This document shows positions 47,101 through 54,678 of a stretch of 64,000 bases of DNA, piece after piece. Below the pieces are notes generated by a model, which searched no databases, had not been told where the DNA came from, and saw nothing but the letters and a program-made list of their open reading frames with translations. The position numbers and the translations under genes were made by a program. Location of the stretch: NCBI RefSeq assembly GCF_024808665.1, contig NZ_JANUBZ010000001.1, positions 496,001 through 560,000 of the forward strand. The letters are read 5' to 3'. Numbering within the stretch: position 1 is the stretch's first letter; each line of letters opens with the position of its first letter. Source of the stretch: Mucilaginibacter empetricola. GTDB lineage: Bacteria > Bacteroidota > Bacteroidia > Sphingobacteriales > Sphingobacteriaceae.

Positions 47101-47342
47101 AACCTAAAGAAAACAATGGCGGTTACAGGTACAACGACAATGGGTTTAGCTATTACCAATCCATCAGGGATGCAGGGCTGGATATTTTTGCAGAAGCAAT
47201 TCCAAGAGGTATTTCAGAAATTAGCTACGAACTGGTAGTTGCTCATGACGGTGAATTTACAAGCGGCCCTGCAAGATTACTATGTATGTATCAGCCTGCT
47301 TTGACAGCTTATAGTGGTGCGGTGAGGGTTAAGGTGAATTAA
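41151..47342 (+). CDS. Alpha-2-macroglobulin family protein with thioester motif and embedded TonB plug domain
   Basis: A secreted protein of 2063 residues starting at MKVLSLNFFKYLLALALVFSFTNSFCQ (signal peptide). An MG2-type domain is marked by DRSIYRPGQTVHFK near residue 602, and the bait/A2M region by FFFPQLRADADGFYTFSFAMPETATEWSWK near 1325-1355. The thioester motif CAEQ has its Cys near residue 1539, followed by the alpha-helical complement-like region (LYKLQQADGGLSWFDGGK). Unusually, residues about 1190-1300 form a SusC-like TonB plug module (LEGRVAGLSVADASGLQEVVVVGYQ, PMMVIDGQVYSGDL, GADASALYGAQAAQGVLVISTKG). Bacterial macroglobulins are thought to trap foreign proteases. A longer frame upstream to 41070 lacks signal-peptide character. 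Confidence 0.9.
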   Translation: MKVLSLNFFKYLLALALVFSFTNSFCQLVTDTLDTKSIVSLEKAIEEKRQLSQTQQGLGLIKQQAIQLHNDILLARSLYDLMLIRDLRTEDTSYFRNSAFIDTLLRGDISPKLKAILLIMRARRVGEFDYRFQRPNYTAYRTKNLKPDYAALDPAQRERLATIDLNAALNYRDPEFDGNQLLWLSSNPSVFLFNPKFEDIVLSERVNLLATNHYYYYFDVRKTPLLNKLLQLSPTDFRSKLDSIATIKADTADALVAYRQWLSFNKKDLAVSSFIESLIRKNIFLYVSSDSVAMVSYINYLQANINSPYPATKAHTVYQLCLIWNEEGNKYANFNPYYQSPSAFNPQYQFFPVKALKLYVQNQDLINKYPLFNRVLDLMARQIRAEGIRIEMDNKHLPDRPIPVKVIYKNTDSLFYRIIRIGSAEPQKKGKVKAIAELLNRPLAEEGNFALPLPADNNRHAVYLKLGQLPLGHYRLLFSNLPIKADGDDLYNIAFEVTNITAINRDERVFVLNRKTGFPLTGAQIKAFKEEKPVTGFTATVNTKGFIDIKANVADSINITYKGDTTGYKFFIRTNNFADNVYNKEEDDNLIDFYDNRLRTEIFTDRSIYRPGQTVHFKIIFLTDDPNTGDRILFNEQNIGRDSLKKWLKDANDQITLNDPFGKTIDTIHLKINDFGSFAGSFVIPKTAATGDWSIVGSPRTNYENSGNFKVEEYKRPTIALTMEKPKKMLKPGESFVIKLKLRSLNGSDLGNIPVNYTIKRGGYMPSAKTGLKNHQGYYSNEQLIHQSGYTDDKGELSVSISDSVVAKAKLNDTEVWNYNYSINAIAVDATGESTEINENIYVSSRPVKINIPLNNTYDKQVLPVLNVGTTADFEGTVGKKVNIKLYKVTNPALTQRTFKSVDQWYYSKADWNTWFPNKAENVAIKEEKTLVLDTIINTAAYKSLALAKALIKEGYYQLAAEVKEDGKIIGQSVYSFDVFDSKANTVSDRDINYMSVNTAKPGDLISWYNSSKKNSYTIYQVLYVGRDKKKVIRNIYQTLTEKAGISLWQYRIPADATEQVLFNRLVVNNNEIEKHEKRIYVIADNIQQPEIIVEKYRKVMAPGTKETFTLSVKTKNDNIAAEIMTTLYDAALDKLENHRWGLPNTNVRPYYFNNNDWNYTLTGTERAGSYEEGESSFTMREISTSPGAKFNLLEGRVAGLSVADASGLQEVVVVGYQSQKRIDITGAISNVSIRGVSSLKEYSQPMMVIDGQVYSGDLNSINLSAITQIMVLKGADASALYGAQAAQGVLVISTKGPIVLPAVAEAVVKIRKNFNETAFFFPQLRADADGFYTFSFAMPETATEWSWKILAHTQKAQFTYLEKTLQTQLNLMIQPNMPRLLYQGDQITLQSRVTNLDTLAIQGKATCKIEDAVTGEDITNTLIENNSQVFKLDKKSSGAVSFLLKVPAGQSNPLKIVIVASSGNMADAEEHIIPVLSTKVFTRQSQPLNFTNQPTLTVSPVKLPADASLYGVGVSIAQKPQSALIYALPWLADYSFDCAEQTFNKLRARVTALRLMQKDTSAQKTFKKAATAVGQYKPKDDQLPDELADETMPWLGISNNAAHQQEQLFHLLDTSVTKPAINKHLDRLYKLQQADGGLSWFDGGKSNAYISAYVLAGFGQLKQMGWSAGPNHAHQQKEFINNLLKYEDDLLLTPSDNAYNNLFQLYALSYWVNDGPLSPQLSQKTTSILIDEWKKASNNNLEQQTLLIITTLRFTNSSDVLNTKAQQQLENIRQMAIQDDGNGLRWKDISNSETLNSSEEETMALLAEAFDLSGKYKEVPAGIVKWLLNAKQGEHWQTTKGTAAAINLLQKEKGSAIGDTKAFSTQINGHSLSVSDGLLDGVPAASTILKEQPQSVTIQQQGTNIKGDLTWYYFAEPSKLDTLNKAIKVSKQFFSYDNVKGWLPLNANTQLKTGDRVKVKLTVETALALKFVHINDPRAAAFEPKENNGGYRYNDNGFSYYQSIRDAGLDIFAEAIPRGISEISYELVVAHDGEFTSGPARLLCMYQPALTAYSGAVRVKVN

Positions 47343-47511
47343 GGTTCTGTTACAAGATTAATAGGGGTGTCACCCTGAGGTGGATAATCCGGGAGGCTTG
47401 ACCAGGCTATTCCGTGCGCTTTAGACCATCAGGTTGTGTTGGCAATTAAAAAACTACCAATTAACAATCAATAAATTAACATGGTCAAAGTGTTACGGAA
47501 TTATCTGCCTG

Positions 47512-47931
47512 CTATTTCGAAACGTGGTGATCAATGGATCCGGAATATCCAGGAAATAGCGCGGCGTGCCAATTGAATAGGCGATCTGCTGTTAATTCAT
47601 CGGTATACTTTTGAGTAGCATCCAGCATCATTTCCACCACGCCCTCTACGATACGGTCTGCGGGTACTGCTCCCGCAAGCTCTATTCCCAGCCTGCGGGC
47701 AATCGAAGACCGTACCTGCTCGGTATTTAGCCTTTCACCTTCTATCTCGCTTGATTTGGTCACGTCCAGAGTCAGCGTATCCAGTACCGCAGTTTCCTGC
47801 AACTTAAAACGTGCTGAACTCATTAAACCCAGTATACGGCCCTGTCGGTGGCGTACTTCGCCCAGCCGGGTTAACAACGCTTCGGTATTCCAGGTAAAGT
47901 TTGGCCAGCCTTTTAACTGATGTATATACAT
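47512..47931 (-). pseudogene. Truncated Fic family gene, N-terminal DUF4172 part
   Basis: The frame starts MYIHQLKGWPNFTWN and continues through the DUF4172-type N-terminal domain and the inhibitory-like TKSSEIEGERLNTEQVRSSIARRLG region, then RLFNWHAALFP where the Fic catalytic part should begin. It ends 13 residues later (GYSGSIDHHVSK) without the HPFxDGNGR core. Full-length members have about 370 residues, so about 60 percent is missing. The S/T-x-x-x-E-G/N-like SSEIEGE is the usual self-inhibitory motif. The start at 47931 agrees with the family; upstream codons in frame are not conserved. Confidence 0.8.
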
Positions 47932-47936
47932 ATTCT

Positions 47937-47950
47937 CCGCAATTATGCGG
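47937..47950. promoter_or_regulatory. Inverted repeat CCGCA-ATTA-TGCGG, possible Fic operator
   Basis: A perfect 5-bp inverted repeat immediately upstream of the Fic start codon. It shares the half-site CTCCGCA with the longer palindrome 35 bases further upstream. Confidence 0.5.
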
Positions 47951-47984
47951 TAAAAGTAAGCATTATTCCCCGCACAACAAACTA

Positions 47985-48006
47985 TACTCCGCAAATTTGC
48001 GGAGTA
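47985..48006. promoter_or_regulatory. Perfect 22-bp palindrome, probable operator upstream of the Fic gene
   Basis: A perfect palindrome with half-site TACTCCGCAAA, 54 bases before the Fic start. Together with the shorter repeat it forms a tandem operator. DUF4172-Fic proteins often carry a C-terminal winged helix, so autoregulation through these sites is plausible (inference). Confidence 0.6.
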
Positions 48007-48155
48007 ATTGAGGTTTAATCTCAGCATAGCCTTTAATTAGATATCATTTGTTCAGAACAACAATTATAGCAGGAGCTAAAAAGGAATTGAAAAGATGTAT
48101 AATGAAGCATGGGGTTTACAGTAGAGTCCATTATTTTAGCTAATAATATTTATTA

Positions 48156-48572
48156 TCACGCATTTTTTATTTTCTGAATCACTCTCTTTAATGTTTCTGT
48201 AGATTCCCAGGTATTTAAACGTGTAATAACAGGCTCGTTTATAATTGTACTTTTATTGACAGATGTAAGTTCGGCATTCATCATCACTCTGGCTATTCTT
48301 CCGTTACCGTCTAAAAACGGGTGAACTTCACTAATCAGGAACATGATATAAGCAGCTTTTGCAAACGGATTTCTGAGGATAGAATACAACTCAAATCCTT
48401 TTTTAAGCGTCCCTTGAACAAGTTGCCAATCTACAAATTCCGTATTTCCAGCCCGGTTATTTTTATCTTTAAAATGACCTGGATTTTTTGAAGGACGGGC
48501 ACTTAACAAGATAGCGTGTCTGTGCCGGAGGACACTTAATAACTGCTCCGCCGTATCAGGGACACTCCATAC
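48156..48572 (-). pseudogene. Fragment of a second Fic family gene (catalytic core)
   Basis: In-frame homology runs from VWSVPDTAEQLLSVLRHRHAI through LLSARPSKNPGHFKDKNNRAGNTEFVDWQLVQG to the Fic core EVHPFLDGNGRIARVMMNAEL, which carries the catalytic His and the phosphate-binding loop. The homology starts abruptly after an in-frame stop at 48573 and lacks the N-terminal half. A TTG at 48509 could initiate, but no proper start for the homologous region exists. It belongs to a different Fic subtype than the fragment downstream, so it is not the missing half of that gene. A remnant. Confidence 0.75.
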
Positions 48573-48670
48573 TCATCAATTCAACATCCGTAAGTGAATA
48601 TTTACATTGTCGGCTTTTTAGTCATTTATCTTATAGCAATCCTGGACCTTTATTGATAGAGGGATTAGCT

Positions 48671-49072
48671 ATGGATTTAATAAATAACCTGTTTTCTGTC
48701 AATTCAAAATATAGTGTAATGCCAATGAGCGACCGGCAAAAACGATTTTATCTGCAGATTGTAGAACAGACGAAGCACTTTCTACAGGAAAATTTTGCCG
48801 AACATATCTCGCTTGATGATATCGCTGCCAAATCATGCATGAGCGCATTTCACTTTAACCGGGTTTTTAAGCAAATCACTGCAATTAGTCCTTATCAGTA
48901 TTTATTGCTATTCAGGCTTCAACATGCTGAGCAGTTGCTTAATGAAACCCAGGAAAGCATAACCGCGGTAAGCTTTCTATCGGGCTTTAATAGCCCCGAC
49001 CATTTTAGCTATATTTTTAAATCAAAAAATAAATTATCACCGCTGGATTTTCGAAAAAAAAAGCCTTTTTAA
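48671..49072 (+). CDS. AraC-type helix-turn-helix regulator, DNA-binding domain only
   Basis: About 133 residues, nearly all an AraC DNA-binding domain: ISLDDIAAKSCMSAFHFNRVFKQITAISPYQYLLLFRLQHAEQLL, then ITAVSFLSGFNSPDHFSYIFKSKNKLSPLDFR. It has no sensory domain, like MarA/SoxS. The ATG at 48671 is preferred to an upstream TTG. It may be complete, as small AraC regulators are common, or a shortened copy. No clear target. Confidence 0.78.
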   Translation: MDLINNLFSVNSKYSVMPMSDRQKRFYLQIVEQTKHFLQENFAEHISLDDIAAKSCMSAFHFNRVFKQITAISPYQYLLLFRLQHAEQLLNETQESITAVSFLSGFNSPDHFSYIFKSKNKLSPLDFRKKKPF

Positions 49073-49179
49073 GGTGAAGCGTTTTAGAATTATTCCAGTA
49101 AATGCATTTTTATACAATATGACATATAGTCACCATACCCGGGACTGACCAAAAAGGTCGGCCCCGAAAGTTGCATTCA

Positions 49180-49662
49180 TTACCCCAAAAGGAGTTTAAA
49201 TTTTTCGATCTGGCGACGGTGCCTCAGGATATGTACGATGGCATGTTCGGTCATTTGTTCAATGTCGTACAACTGCCCCCAGCGGGAATTTATTTTCAGG
49301 GCGGCGTCCATTTGTTCGAGTTCGTTGTCTTTAATTTCGTTAAAGACACTTTCAGTGAAAGTGAAAACGGAATCCAGATCATCCCGGTATGCTTTTACAG
49401 TGAAGCGTAGTATTTCTTCGGGACGCGCTAAATTGTGACCTTTGAGATTGAAGATACAGGTGGCGTAGACATAACCTGAACTAACCACATGCGTTAAAAC
49501 GGTTTGAATTGACCTGCAATGTTCCGAAGCCGTATCCGGGTCAACTATTTTAACTAAATCATCATCTGTGATATCGGTAATAACTAATTTTAGTTCGGCA
49601 ATTGCACGTTCGTATTCATCCAGCAATGCCCCGATTGCACCGGGCCTGTAAATTTTTACCAT
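49180..49662 (-). CDS. DinB family protein
   Basis: About 160 residues of a four-helix DinB-like fold. Potential metal ligands are the His in TVLTHVVSSG and the HxxxH pattern in EHAIVHILRHRRQIE. The family includes thiol-dependent transferases and damage-inducible proteins of unknown action. The start MVKIYRPGAIG at 49662 is favoured; 16 upstream codons are open. Confidence 0.8.
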   Translation of the reverse strand: MVKIYRPGAIGALLDEYERAIAELKLVITDITDDDLVKIVDPDTASEHCRSIQTVLTHVVSSGYVYATCIFNLKGHNLARPEEILRFTVKAYRDDLDSVFTFTESVFNEIKDNELEQMDAALKINSRWGQLYDIEQMTEHAIVHILRHRRQIEKFKLLLG

Positions 49663-49806
49663 ATTGTTATCAGCATTTGTTTCGTCGAAATTACAGTTTT
49701 TGAACGACACCCGGACGTAGGCAAATGTGCAGGTGATAAAATGGAAATCAGTATACCAAATGGATTTCTACGGGGTGATTATTGCGTTCGTTATATTTTG
49801 TTTGGC

Positions 49807-50622
49807 TTATTTTAGTTTTTTTAAAGAATCCAATACAAGGGAGGTGATTGTTTTCCGGTATAGGGAAAAATTGGGATTAACAGCCGCTGTATCTTTCCAT
49901 AGCCGGGTTGCGAAAAAATAAGTATTTTCCGGCGTAGTGTAGTAACCGATATACCAACCGATATCCTTTCCATCCGATTTCGTCCAACCAGTTTTTGACC
50001 GTAGTGTCCAATTTGAATTTTGTTCTGTTATCATTATCCTTTTGGCTATTTCATAGGTTCTTCTTGAAAATGGCAGCTTTTCCTCATAAAAAGCTTTTAA
50101 AAATAACAGCTGTTCTTTTGGAGAAATACCGAAATGTCCGTAATTCCAAAAATCAGTGCCTTTTTCGCTGAGGTTATCGTTGCCGTAATGGCATCTCCGG
50201 AGCCACTTTCTGTATCTGGTACGACCGATCCGCTCAGCCAATTTTACGTAGAACCAGATCGTAGAATTTTGGAAGGCCATTTTTAAGTCACTGTCTTTGT
50301 TCCAGGCAGGGATCGGTGTTCCAAAAAATGTCTTGGTTTTGCCATCCCATTTGATTACCTCATTTTCGTTTTTTATCACATTTGTTTCCAAAGCAATACA
50401 GGTATTAATCATCTTAAAGGTGGATGCCGGTAATGTTCTTCTTTGGGCGTCAGCGGAGTCGGTAAAAAACCATCTTTGATGATTATAATCATAGATCGAC
50501 ACACTGCCTTTAACCTGACAATCTTTGAATTCTTTTTGCCGGTTTTCCTGACTAAAAGAAGCCGTAACGAGACTGCATAATGTTAAAATGCTAAATAATT
50601 TTAATAAAAATTCACGGAACAT
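49807..50622 (-). CDS. Class D (OXA-type) beta-lactamase
   Basis: A 271-residue protein with a signal peptide (MFREFLLKLFSILTLCSLVTASFSQ). The class D motifs are all visible: active-site S67-T-F-K70 (PASTFKMI), S120-T-I in place of SxV, Y146-G-N and K210-T-G. It should hydrolyse penicillins; the spectrum cannot be read. It appears chromosomal, with no integron or insertion element nearby. An upstream inverted repeat lies 123 bases before the start. Some relatives are annotated only as penicillin-binding-domain proteins. Confidence 0.87.
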   Translation of the reverse strand: MFREFLLKLFSILTLCSLVTASFSQENRQKEFKDCQVKGSVSIYDYNHQRWFFTDSADAQRRTLPASTFKMINTCIALETNVIKNENEVIKWDGKTKTFFGTPIPAWNKDSDLKMAFQNSTIWFYVKLAERIGRTRYRKWLRRCHYGNDNLSEKGTDFWNYGHFGISPKEQLLFLKAFYEEKLPFSRRTYEIAKRIMITEQNSNWTLRSKTGWTKSDGKDIGWYIGYYTTPENTYFFATRLWKDTAAVNPNFSLYRKTITSLVLDSLKKLK

Positions 50623-50962
50623 AACTTCTTTTTAAGTCTTTGTGTCAGCAATCGCTCTTGTCTTTCAAACTGGCTATCAGCCAGGTAGACTTTTTCTTTT
50701 ATAAATGAGCTTACTATTAAAAAATAACAAAAAGAATAGCTTGATACCTGTAAACAGGTAAAAATAACGATCGCCTGTAAAATAAGAGAATAAACCTTAT
50801 GCGCATATTAATATTGATTATCGCGCTAAAAAATATCCCTGTAGAATAAGCAAGAAACCACATTGCAGTCATCGTACTTTTAATGGATGGCGGCAACTGG
50901 GAATATGCATACTCGATCCGGGTGACTGCGATCAGTACCTCGGCCAGGGATCATTTAAGGGA
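50623..50962. other. Intergenic region upstream of the beta-lactamase, palindromes but no gene
   Basis: Between the beta-lactamase start and the end of the M1 peptidase gene. It contains the inverted repeat at 50745-50760 and a loose direct repeat (cctgtaRaataag) at about 50774 and 50838. Open frames here are short and without family character. Confidence 0.4.
50745..50760. promoter_or_regulatory. Perfect inverted repeat TACCTGT-AA-ACAGGTA
   Basis: A 16-base perfect palindrome with 7-base half-sites, not followed by a T run on either strand, so an operator is more likely than a terminator. It lies in the expected promoter region of the beta-lactamase gene. The regulator is unknown. Confidence 0.5.
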
Positions 50963-53575
50963 TCATTTAAAGGTATCATCAGGTAAGTCACTGTTTACAG
51001 TCGTGTTTTTTACTTTAAATTCTACCGGCTGGCCGACAACTGTCGTTTTTTCAGAAAACGGTATTTTTATCCCGCCCTGTATATCACGATAATCACTCCA
51101 TTCTATAACGGTACCGCCGGGGACATCAGTAAATTGTTTGATCTTTAAACCTGTTTTCTGATCGTAAAAACATTCTACTTTGGTACCATCGGGTAAGGTT
51201 ACGGTAACCAGGTAAGCCAGCTGATCATTTACTACTTTAAGCGTTGGTGCCAGCTGAATGGTATAACCGGGTTTATTAAAATCAAGTTCGGGGAAAAGAT
51301 GATACCTTGCTTTAACAGATCCCTTAAGATCCGCGGTAAGTGGTAAAGCCTTGTTCATTTGCTTAACATTTACACTTTCTCCATCAATAATGATGTGGAT
51401 AACCTCTAAATTATTGTAGGCTGGAACTGACACATCCTGGTAAAACTTATCAGGTGTTTTGTATTTGTTTACGCTTACAACCGCTAAACCCTGGTACAAA
51501 GCTTCAGCGTTAACAGTTAGATCCTTTACGCTTTTTAACCGGTTTTCGCCGCCAATTACATCGAGGTAATTTTTTATAACCGAGGCTGCTGTAACGTCCG
51601 CGGCCACGCTTACACCGCTGAATGAATTATTTTCGGGATTAAAATCAGGCAAAACGTGGTCAGGATCAATAGTTGCAACGGATATTTTTGAAGTAGACTT
51701 ATAGGAAAAGGTCCAGGTATCGCCGCGCTCCCATATTTCGGCAGGTAAATTAACCCTGCCTGTATGACCGTTTTCCTCCTTAATGGCTATAGTTACCGGC
51801 AAAGCCATACCTTCTAAATTTTCAAGCGTTATCAGCGCGCCTTTAGCAGGATCATTGTCAACATAGTTTATTTCTTTTACCGATTGATCCAGTTTCCAGT
51901 TGGTAAAGAACCACTCATTCCAGAACCAGCCCAGGTCCTCACCGGCAGCGTTATCCATCGTGTGAAAGAAATCCCAGGGTGTAGGATGTTTAAATGCCCA
52001 GCGCTTAATATAAGTGCGGAATGCGTAATCGAATCTTTTTTCGCCTAATACTTGCTCCCGTAATATGGTTAATGCAAGCGCGGGTTTTTCATAAGCCGAA
52101 AGACCCAGGTAATCAGGCTGTATCACATCAGGAATATTCATAATTGCCTCAGTATCATAGCTAAACATATTCGCGGCCCCTTTCTGCGCGTTGGATGCTT
52201 GATAATATTCGCCATGATTAAAAACCTTGGTGTCCACTTTATTAATAAAGGTATTAAAGCCTTCATCCATCCAGGCATATTTACGTTCGTTTGAGCCGAC
52301 GATCATCGGGAACCAGCTGTGCCCAAACTCGTGATTGGTAACCTCCCATAAAGCTCCTGACCGGTTATCCGCACCGGAGAAAACGATACCCGGATACTCT
52401 GATCCTCTTACTATGCCAGCCACATTGGTAGCCACAGGGTAAGTGTACCCGTACCATTCATCTGAATATAATTCGATAGCGCCCTTTACATATTCTGTTG
52501 AACGGCTCCAGGCATTTTGTCCTTTACTTTCAATAGGATAAACGGATTGTGCCAATGCTTTTTTACCACCCGACAGATTTATTCGCGCAGCATCCCATAA
52601 AAATGCTTTCGAAGCAGCCCACGAAACATCACGTGAGTTTTTACAGAAAAAATGCCAGGTAAGGCTTGCTTTTTGCGGATAAGAATCAGGGGTCGTTAAG
52701 TCAATGGAATCCTTCACCATAACAGTTTTATCACTGTTTTTTGCAACTGCCAAGCGGTTGATTATTTTCGGTGCCAGTACTTCGGCAGGGTTTAACAATT
52801 CGCCCGAACCTACAATTATCAAATTTGCCGGGGCAGTAATGGTATAATCAAAATTGCCATATTCAAGGTAAAATTCACCGGCGCCAATATAAGGCATCAC
52901 GTTCCAGCCGGTAACGTCATCGTATACTTCCATGCGGGGGTACCATTGCGCAATCTCATATACCCAGCCGTTTTTATAAAGTTTACGGCCCATCCTGTCT
53001 GTACCGTATTGGGGCACATCAAATGCGTAATCAATTTTTATCTGGATCTTGCTGCCGCCTGCCCGTAAGGTGTCGTTCAGCTTTATTTGCAGGCGGGTAT
53101 CGCTCACGACATAATCCACCTTTTCGGCTTTGCCATTTTTGATAACATAAATGCCTTTGATCTCGTCACCATTGGTGAACTCCTTTACTGCGTTACGGCC
53201 ACCCTCTACCGGGCTGGTAGCTACACCACGCGAATCTTCTTTGTAAATGTTCTGGTCAACCTGCAGCCACAAAAATGCCAGCGCATCGGGACTATTATTG
53301 GTATAGGTGATCAGCGTTGAGCCGCTAACCCTATGCTTTGCAGTATCCAGGGTGACGTTCATTTTATAATCGGCACGGTTTTGCCAATATTTTGCACCTG
53401 GAGCGCCTGAGGCCCCACGGAATTCATTTGCATTCGGATAAAACAAAGTCGTAAATACCTTATGCTGGTCGTATTTATGAGAAGTGGTGTCTGTATTTTG
53501 CGCATGTACGGCGTACACACTAACACATAACGATAATGATAATGATAATGATAAGACGATTTTGTAAAAATTCAT
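50963..53575 (-). CDS. M1 family zinc metallopeptidase with C-terminal extension
   Basis: About 870 residues, secreted (MNFYKIVLSLSLSLSLCVSVYAVHAQ). Zinc site H415-E-F-G-H419 with E438 in DEGFNTF; RGSEYPGIVFSG corresponds to the GAMEN exopeptidase region. After the M1 domain a separate C-terminal region of about 180 residues (VIKNYLDVIGGENRLKSVKDLTV ... GGIKIPFSEKTTV) resembles the periplasmic DUF4292/LolA-like fold. The family cleaves N-terminal residues of peptides in the periplasm. The start at 53575 is preferred to 53605 because the signal peptide then begins MNFYK. The core of the signal peptide is encoded by a short hexanucleotide repeat. Confidence 0.88.
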   Translation of the reverse strand: MNFYKIVLSLSLSLSLCVSVYAVHAQNTDTTSHKYDQHKVFTTLFYPNANEFRGASGAPGAKYWQNRADYKMNVTLDTAKHRVSGSTLITYTNNSPDALAFLWLQVDQNIYKEDSRGVATSPVEGGRNAVKEFTNGDEIKGIYVIKNGKAEKVDYVVSDTRLQIKLNDTLRAGGSKIQIKIDYAFDVPQYGTDRMGRKLYKNGWVYEIAQWYPRMEVYDDVTGWNVMPYIGAGEFYLEYGNFDYTITAPANLIIVGSGELLNPAEVLAPKIINRLAVAKNSDKTVMVKDSIDLTTPDSYPQKASLTWHFFCKNSRDVSWAASKAFLWDAARINLSGGKKALAQSVYPIESKGQNAWSRSTEYVKGAIELYSDEWYGYTYPVATNVAGIVRGSEYPGIVFSGADNRSGALWEVTNHEFGHSWFPMIVGSNERKYAWMDEGFNTFINKVDTKVFNHGEYYQASNAQKGAANMFSYDTEAIMNIPDVIQPDYLGLSAYEKPALALTILREQVLGEKRFDYAFRTYIKRWAFKHPTPWDFFHTMDNAAGEDLGWFWNEWFFTNWKLDQSVKEINYVDNDPAKGALITLENLEGMALPVTIAIKEENGHTGRVNLPAEIWERGDTWTFSYKSTSKISVATIDPDHVLPDFNPENNSFSGVSVAADVTAASVIKNYLDVIGGENRLKSVKDLTVNAEALYQGLAVVSVNKYKTPDKFYQDVSVPAYNNLEVIHIIIDGESVNVKQMNKALPLTADLKGSVKARYHLFPELDFNKPGYTIQLAPTLKVVNDQLAYLVTVTLPDGTKVECFYDQKTGLKIKQFTDVPGGTVIEWSDYRDIQGGIKIPFSEKTTVVGQPVEFKVKNTTVNSDLPDDTFK

Positions 53576-53803
53576 AGCAGGAAGTCTTTTTAATTTTAAA
53601 GGCAAAATAGGAAAAATTAGTTTATTGATTGATTGAGTAAATAGTTGATGTTTGTCATTACAAAAGTCGGTGGAAATGGTACACCCAGTTTACACGGAAC
53701 GGAGCAATATTTATATTAAAAGAAATAAAGCCATTTGAATTAAAGAATAAGGTCAATAATACAATACTTCATGCCAGCGATTTAACCGGCGATGATTTTG
53801 CAT

Positions 53804-54232
53804 TCATAAGTCATTTGAGCTCAGACCTACGACTAAGTCGATGACCTCTTTGGCAATTGCTAAGGGCACTCCCCAATAATCAAAAATTCCCCCGTTTTCG
53901 GAATTTTGTCCACAAACCACAAAAACCCCCGTTCCAAGCTCGCTTTTTATTTTACTGGCCAACCAGCCCACAAAGCCACTGTTATCAAGGCCCTCAATAA
54001 AATGGAAACTAAATATTCGGAAATTTTCAGTTTTCATACTTGTAGCGGGGATCAGAAAGCTCCAAATCTGACTGTCCCTTACCATGGCTAGTGCTCCATT
54101 TTCCAGCTGAAATTCTTCAAGTGGCATCTCCTTAAAACAATATTCTCCTTCAAAGAGCTTAAAATCTGCGGACCGGATGACTTTCTTTAACCGGTCTTCG
54201 GTTTGTAAAGATGTTTCATTGCTGATATACAT
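53804..54232 (-). CDS. Small uncharacterised protein, DUF6196-like
   Basis: A 142-residue cytoplasmic protein: MYISNETSLQTEDRLKKVIRSADFKLFEGEYCFKEMPL, then IFSFHFIEGLDNSGFVGWLASKIKSELGTGVFVVCGQNSENGGIFDYWGVPLA. I recall this as the DUF6196 family, common in many bacteria and of unknown function; recall only. It lies 10 bases after the gene upstream on the same strand, so the two form an operon divergent from the LysR gene. Confidence 0.75.
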   Translation of the reverse strand: MYISNETSLQTEDRLKKVIRSADFKLFEGEYCFKEMPLEEFQLENGALAMVRDSQIWSFLIPATSMKTENFRIFSFHFIEGLDNSGFVGWLASKIKSELGTGVFVVCGQNSENGGIFDYWGVPLAIAKEVIDLVVGLSSNDL

Positions 54233-54242
54233 AGTTTTCTGA

Positions 54243-54575
54243 TTATAATTCCTGCAAAATGTTTACGCCTGGTTCCTGATCATCTGAGTCCCATCTGAAA
54301 TGTTCGGTTAACCGTAGTTTTCCTTCGGTACTGAAAGAAATATCACATTCCGACCGGCCATTATTGTGGCTGTCATGAATATCTATCTGGCAAAAACTGA
54401 ATGAAAGTTTGTTACCCGCTATAGTACCGATTAAATAACCTTTGGAAATCAATCCTCCCAAATAAACAGCCGAAACTATTTTGCCGCATTGTGAGAAGCT
54501 AAAAATGGTCAGGTGATTAACAACTCCGTTTGGAGCCGTCTTTATGGCATTCATATTTACGTTATTCAAAATCAT
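54243..54575 (-). CDS. Small beta-rich protein often named N-acetylglutamate synthase
   Basis: A 110-residue protein: a repeated YxG/G-L-x-G strand pattern (KIVSAVYLGGLISKGYLIGTIAGNKLSFSFCQID) and a C-terminal RLTEHFRWDSDDQEPGVNILQEL. It matches a family that databases frequently name N-acetylglutamate synthase although it lacks any GNAT fold; the name is probably wrong. It begins 103 bases from the divergent LysR gene, the likely regulator. Confidence 0.7.
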   Translation of the reverse strand: MILNNVNMNAIKTAPNGVVNHLTIFSFSQCGKIVSAVYLGGLISKGYLIGTIAGNKLSFSFCQIDIHDSHNNGRSECDISFSTEGKLRLTEHFRWDSDDQEPGVNILQEL

Positions 54576-54678
54576 TCCTGTAGGTGCTGTATCAATTTTC
54601 TTTTTTGCTATTCAAAAATAGATTTACTTTATATATGAAAAAAATGAATTATTTTTACAAAATCAATCTAATAAATTC

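Noticed and set aside
50771..50859. Loose direct repeat (cctgtaRaataag) upstream of the beta-lactamase
   Set aside because: Only about a dozen bases match and the flanks differ; too weak to call a binding site.
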